Part shown: positions 33,299-36,386 of the stretch, piece after piece
Layout of the letters: every line of letters begins with the position of its first letter
How positions within the stretch are numbered: position 1 is the first letter of the stretch
Assembly (NCBI GenBank): GCA_937976685.1
Contig: CALJWR010000243.1
Span: 1 to 36,386, forward strand
DNA from: an uncultured Verrucomicrobiae bacterium
Lineage (GTDB): Bacteria > Verrucomicrobiota > Verrucomicrobiia > Limisphaerales > J093
Direction: 5' to 3'
Length of the DNA: 36,386 nt
The notes under the pieces: model-generated
Databases searched by the model: none
What the model was told of the DNA's origin: nothing
Seen by the model: only the letters and a program-made list of their open reading frames with translations
Translations under genes and position numbers: made by a program

Positions 33299-36200
33299 AT
33301 GGCCGTTAAGCTTGCCGGAGTTCCTCGTGGCAGGCATTTCGTGCCGTGGCTCTATCTGGCCTGGTCGGTGCTGGCCCAAGCGGCGACGGTCTCCTGGGAC
33401 GGCGGCGGGGACGGCGTGTCGTGGCAGGACGCGAGCAACTGGTCCGGCGACGCGCTGCCCGGCGCGGATGACGAGGTCAGCATCACCGCACCCGGCGCAA
33501 ACGTCACCTTCAGCACCGGGCAGGTCACCGTTCGCAGCCTGAACTGTCCGCGCACGCTGCGGCTCACGGGCGGGACGCTCGCGGTCAGGGGCGACGCGTT
33601 CTTCGGCGGCGGCGCCCTTCGGCTGGCCGGAGGCGAGTTCTCCGGCACGGCGCTCCTGCGCTTTGGGACGCTGGAGCTGGCCGGCCATGAGGCGGCGGCC
33701 GCCACGTTCATCCTCCAAGGTGCCTGCGATTTGCACGGCAGCATCGCCGCCGCGCACACGGTCTGGGTCCAGGGCTCGAATCCCGGCGGCCACGGCGTGG
33801 CCACGTGGCGCAGCGGCTGGCGGAACAAGGGCACGCTGCGGCTCGAGTCGGTCAGCAACACCTGGGCGTCGCGGCTCCTCCTGCCCGCCGACGCGCCGGC
33901 GGACGCCTTTCTCCTCAACGAGCCCGGCGCCACGCTGCAGGCCGTCCAGGGGGCCGGCGGCCCGCGTGAACTGGGCGCGCGGCTCGACAACCGCGGCCGG
34001 GTGCTCGTCACCGGCGGCGCCAGCCTTTCCCAATTCCTGGCCGGCGGCCCCGTGCTGCGCCTGCGCGAGGGCGGGCGCATCGAGGCCGACGCCACCAGCG
34101 AGTACGTCACGCGCGACGGCGAATTCCACTTGGACGGCGGCGGCCTCGTGGGGCGGGTGGTGGCGTTCAATTCCCGGTTGCGGCTGGACCGCAGCGCGGC
34201 CGGCTCCGGGCCGCTGGTGGCCGCCGGCAGATGCCTGCTGGAGGCCCACACCGCTTCGGCGGAGCTCTGGGTCCAGGGCAGCAACCCCTTCGCTCACGCC
34301 ACCCTCATCGCGATGACCGACGCGCCCATCGCCGGCCCGGTGCGGTTCGAGTCCATCCACAACACTTGGGCCAGCCATTTCCTGGCGTCGGAGGGCGCGC
34401 GCCTGCTGCCCGGCGGCGTGCTGCGCGCGGGGCGCGGATCGGGCGGCCCGCGCGAGTTCTCCGGCACCCTGAGCAACGCCGGTCGCATCGAGGTGGCCGA
34501 GGACACCGGCATCCTGTTCCGCGGGCGGTACATCGGCGCGGGCGGCGGCGTGAGCGGGCCGTTCCTGATCTTCAACTCCACCCTCGAGTTTGCCGCGCCT
34601 CCGGCCATGCCGCCGGACCGCCTGACCGTGGCCGGCAACGACAACCTCCTGCTCACCGGCATCCCCGCCGGCCAGACCCTGTTGCTGCAGGGCCGCAACG
34701 GCTTGGGCCACGCCGGACTGCGCATCACCAACGACGTGGCCGTGGCCGGCACGCTGGAACTGAACACCATCGAAAACACTTGGATCTCCGCCGTCACCCT
34801 GGCAGACGGCGCCACGCTCACCTTGCCAGCCGGCGGCGAGCTGCGGGTCGGACGCGGTGCGGGCGGCCCGCGCACGGTCTCCGGCCGCGTCGTCAACCAC
34901 GGCGCGGTCACGGTGGAGGACGGCATCTGGCTGCGCCTGGACGGGCAGCCGGCGGCGTTTGTGCAGGCGGGCGGCAGCATCACGGTGGGCGAGGGCGGAC
35001 GTTTCGAGCAGTTCGGCGGTCGGTTTGACTGGCAGGCCGGGCCTTTGAGCGGCGAGGTGTTGGCGATCAACGCCACGGTGAACGTGGCCGCAACGGTGAC
35101 CTCGCCCTCCACCCTGATCCTCGCGGGGACCACCGGCGTGCTTGAGGGCAACCATTCCCCGGCCGCCATCCTCTGGATCCGCGGCGAGAATCGCCACGGA
35201 CACGCCCACCTGCGCGTGCCGGCCACCGCGGTCAATCGCGGCGTGCTGCGGCTCGAATCCCGCGACAATACCTGGGCCTCCACGCTCGCAGCTGACGAGG
35301 GAGCTTCACTCATCAACGAGGGTGGCATCGAGGTCCGGCCGGGCAGCGGCGGCGCGCGCGAGTTCTTCGGCGACCTGGTCCACCGCGGAAGGGTGGAGGT
35401 GGCCGAAGGCACGCACTTGATGCTCAAGGGCAGCCTTGAGGCGGCGGGAGGACGCATCCTCGGCTCGCACGAACTGTGGCGCACCCGGCTGCGCGTCACG
35501 GCCGAGCCGGCCGAACCGGCGCTTTATCACCTGACCGGCCATGCCTGCGAGCTGCTGACCGACAACCTCCCGCGCACCACGCTGCGGGTGGAAGGCAACA
35601 ACCCCCGCGGCCATGCCGCGCTGCGCGTGCCGGACCATTTCGTCAACCGCGGCACGATCGAGCTCACCACCGCCAACAGCACCTGGAACTCCACCCTCCT
35701 CGTGCCCGAGGCCGGCAGCATTTCTAATGCGCCCGGCGGCCGGCTGCTGATAACTGTGGGTGCCGGCGGTCCCCGCACCATCACCGGCCCGGTGCGCAAC
35801 GCCGGCGAGCTGGAGGTCCGGATCCCCACGGCCTTCCAAGGCGATCTGGTGAACGCCGCCGGCGGCACGGTGCACGGCCACGGTATTCTGGACCTGGGAG
35901 GCCGAACGTTCCACAACGACGGCACGCTGCACGTGGGCGAACCTTACGGTGTCCTGCGCGTGATCGGAGCCTATGCCCAATCCGCCACCGGCCGCCTCGA
36001 GCTGGGTCTCGGCGGCTCGCCCGAGGAAGGGGGGCTCCAAGATCAACTGCTGGTGGACGGGGCGGCCCGGCTGGGCGGCCGCCTGGACGTGGTCGCTCCC
36101 GCCGGCTTCAGCCCGGCGGAGAACGAGGAATTCCTGCTCGTCCGGGCCGGCACACGCCTCGGGCAGTTCAATCCGCTGCACCGGCCCGCCGCACCGGCCG

Positions 36201-36386
36201 GCCTCGCCTTCAGCCCGCGCTATGACGCGACCGCGCTCCGGCTGTCCGTCGTCTCCGGCGACCCCTCGATCGAGCCGCCGCTGATCACGCGGCAGCCGGC
36301 CGGCCGGTTCGCGTTGGACGGCGCGGAGGTCACGTTCGAGGTCGCCGCCACCGGCGGCGCCCCGCTGGCCTACCAATGGCTGCGCA
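33299..36386 (+). CDS. Large exported beta-repeat surface protein, continues past window
   Basis: An open frame of at least 1029 codons runs to the window end. The signal peptide is F-V-P-W-L-Y-L-A-W-S-V-L-A-Q-A-A (about 14-29). Next comes W-D-G-G-G-D-G-V-S-W with N-W and P-G-A-D-D, typical of the start of autotransporter-like passenger domains. Five degenerate repeats begin near residues 155, 323, 461, 625 and 762. Their shared motifs are [LV]-[WLR]-[VIL]-[QRE]-G-x-N-x-x-[GA]-H, later [NS]-T-W-x-S, and G-G-[PA]-R, and the order implies stacked beta strands. From about 900 the sequence is like the end of a beta-helix passenger (G-G-R-L-D-V-V-A-P-A-G-F), followed by an Ig-like start (I-T-R-Q-P-A). 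An in-frame ATG at 33260 is an alternative start. The function is unknown; adhesion or glycan binding is a guess. Confidence 0.82.
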   Translation, partial: MAVKLAGVPRGRHFVPWLYLAWSVLAQAATVSWDGGGDGVSWQDASNWSGDALPGADDEVSITAPGANVTFSTGQVTVRSLNCPRTLRLTGGTLAVRGDAFFGGGALRLAGGEFSGTALLRFGTLELAGHEAAAATFILQGACDLHGSIAAAHTVWVQGSNPGGHGVATWRSGWRNKGTLRLESVSNTWASRLLLPADAPADAFLLNEPGATLQAVQGAGGPRELGARLDNRGRVLVTGGASLSQFLAGGPVLRLREGGRIEADATSEYVTRDGEFHLDGGGLVGRVVAFNSRLRLDRSAAGSGPLVAAGRCLLEAHTASAELWVQGSNPFAHATLIAMTDAPIAGPVRFESIHNTWASHFLASEGARLLPGGVLRAGRGSGGPREFSGTLSNAGRIEVAEDTGILFRGRYIGAGGGVSGPFLIFNSTLEFAAPPAMPPDRLTVAGNDNLLLTGIPAGQTLLLQGRNGLGHAGLRITNDVAVAGTLELNTIENTWISAVTLADGATLTLPAGGELRVGRGAGGPRTVSGRVVNHGAVTVEDGIWLRLDGQPAAFVQAGGSITVGEGGRFEQFGGRFDWQAGPLSGEVLAINATVNVAATVTSPSTLILAGTTGVLEGNHSPAAILWIRGENRHGHAHLRVPATAVNRGVLRLESRDNTWASTLAADEGASLINEGGIEVRPGSGGAREFFGDLVHRGRVEVAEGTHLMLKGSLEAAGGRILGSHELWRTRLRVTAEPAEPALYHLTGHACELLTDNLPRTTLRVEGNNPRGHAALRVPDHFVNRGTIELTTANSTWNSTLLVPEAGSISNAPGGRLLITVGAGGPRTITGPVRNAGELEVRIPTAFQGDLVNAAGGTVHGHGILDLGGRTFHNDGTLHVGEPYGVLRVIGAYAQSATGRLELGLGGSPEEGGLQDQLLVDGAARLGGRLDVVAPAGFSPAENEEFLLVRAGTRLGQFNPLHRPAAPAGLAFSPRYDATALRLSVVSGDPSIEPPLITRQPAGRFALDGAEVTFEVAATGGAPLAYQWLR

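Noticed and set aside
34231-35028. Plus-strand frame of 265 codons, rich in Arg, His and Gly
   Set aside because: It lies inside the repeat protein in another frame and shows no family features.
33278-35209. Long minus-strand open frame of 643 codons opposite the large repeat protein
   Set aside because: It is an Arg/Gly/Ala/Pro-rich shadow with no domain and lies antisense to a frame that has a signal peptide and a periodic beta pattern. High GC makes such shadows common.

Overview
The window is GC-rich, densely coded bacterial DNA, most likely from a Verrucomicrobiota member of the Pedosphaera/Limisphaerales type. This is inferred from gene content, not from a marker gene. The pointers are two loose pseudopilin-like genes with a C-terminal H-x9-DG motif, two Cys-type sulfatases, Tat-exported Gfo/Idh and DegT-type enzymes, a subtilase with a P-domain and calcium-type tail, and a very large beta-repeat exported protein. 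I saw no rRNA, tRNA, CRISPR array or phage module.

Layout. 1-223 is the start of a frameshifted transposase. 393-1250 is a pseudopilin-like gene ended by a clear intrinsic terminator, followed by about 490 bp without a convincing gene. 1791-2897 is a Gfo/Idh/MocA oxidoreductase convergent with hflX (2930-4219). corA and a soluble PAS histidine kinase form a tight pair (4453-6740). A CHAD protein, citramalate synthase (cimA) and a four-His-cluster hydroxylase follow on the minus strand (6763-9993), with a TPMT-like methyltransferase diverging from the hydroxylase (10136-10726). Two exported sulfatases lie in tandem (10751-13846). Next to them is a broken cytochrome c/beta-barrel gene (13990 to about 14768). 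A second pseudopilin-like gene, kamA and an orphan response regulator are on the minus strand (14772-17853).

A subtilase (18327-21047) and an S46 dipeptidyl-peptidase (21259-23352) diverge from each other and point to extracytoplasmic protein digestion. The most unusual block is 23521-29377. A DegT-type PLP aminotransferase and a Gfo/Idh oxidoreductase, both with Tat signals, diverge from a short intergenic region containing a nested inverted repeat. Downstream of the oxidoreductase are a secreted protein of unrecognised family and rhamnulokinase (rhaB). Together they suggest processing of a rhamnose-containing or modified sugar, partly outside the cytoplasm.

The right end holds an endonuclease/exonuclease/phosphatase-fold lipoprotein, a LysE-type exporter, a radical SAM/SPASM protein, a short relic resembling the phosphatase domain, and the first ~1029 residues of an exported protein built from five degenerate repeats. 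That protein runs off the window.

Functions are read from motifs by eye, without database searches. Start codons were chosen by signal peptide, family length and spacing and may be off by some codons.
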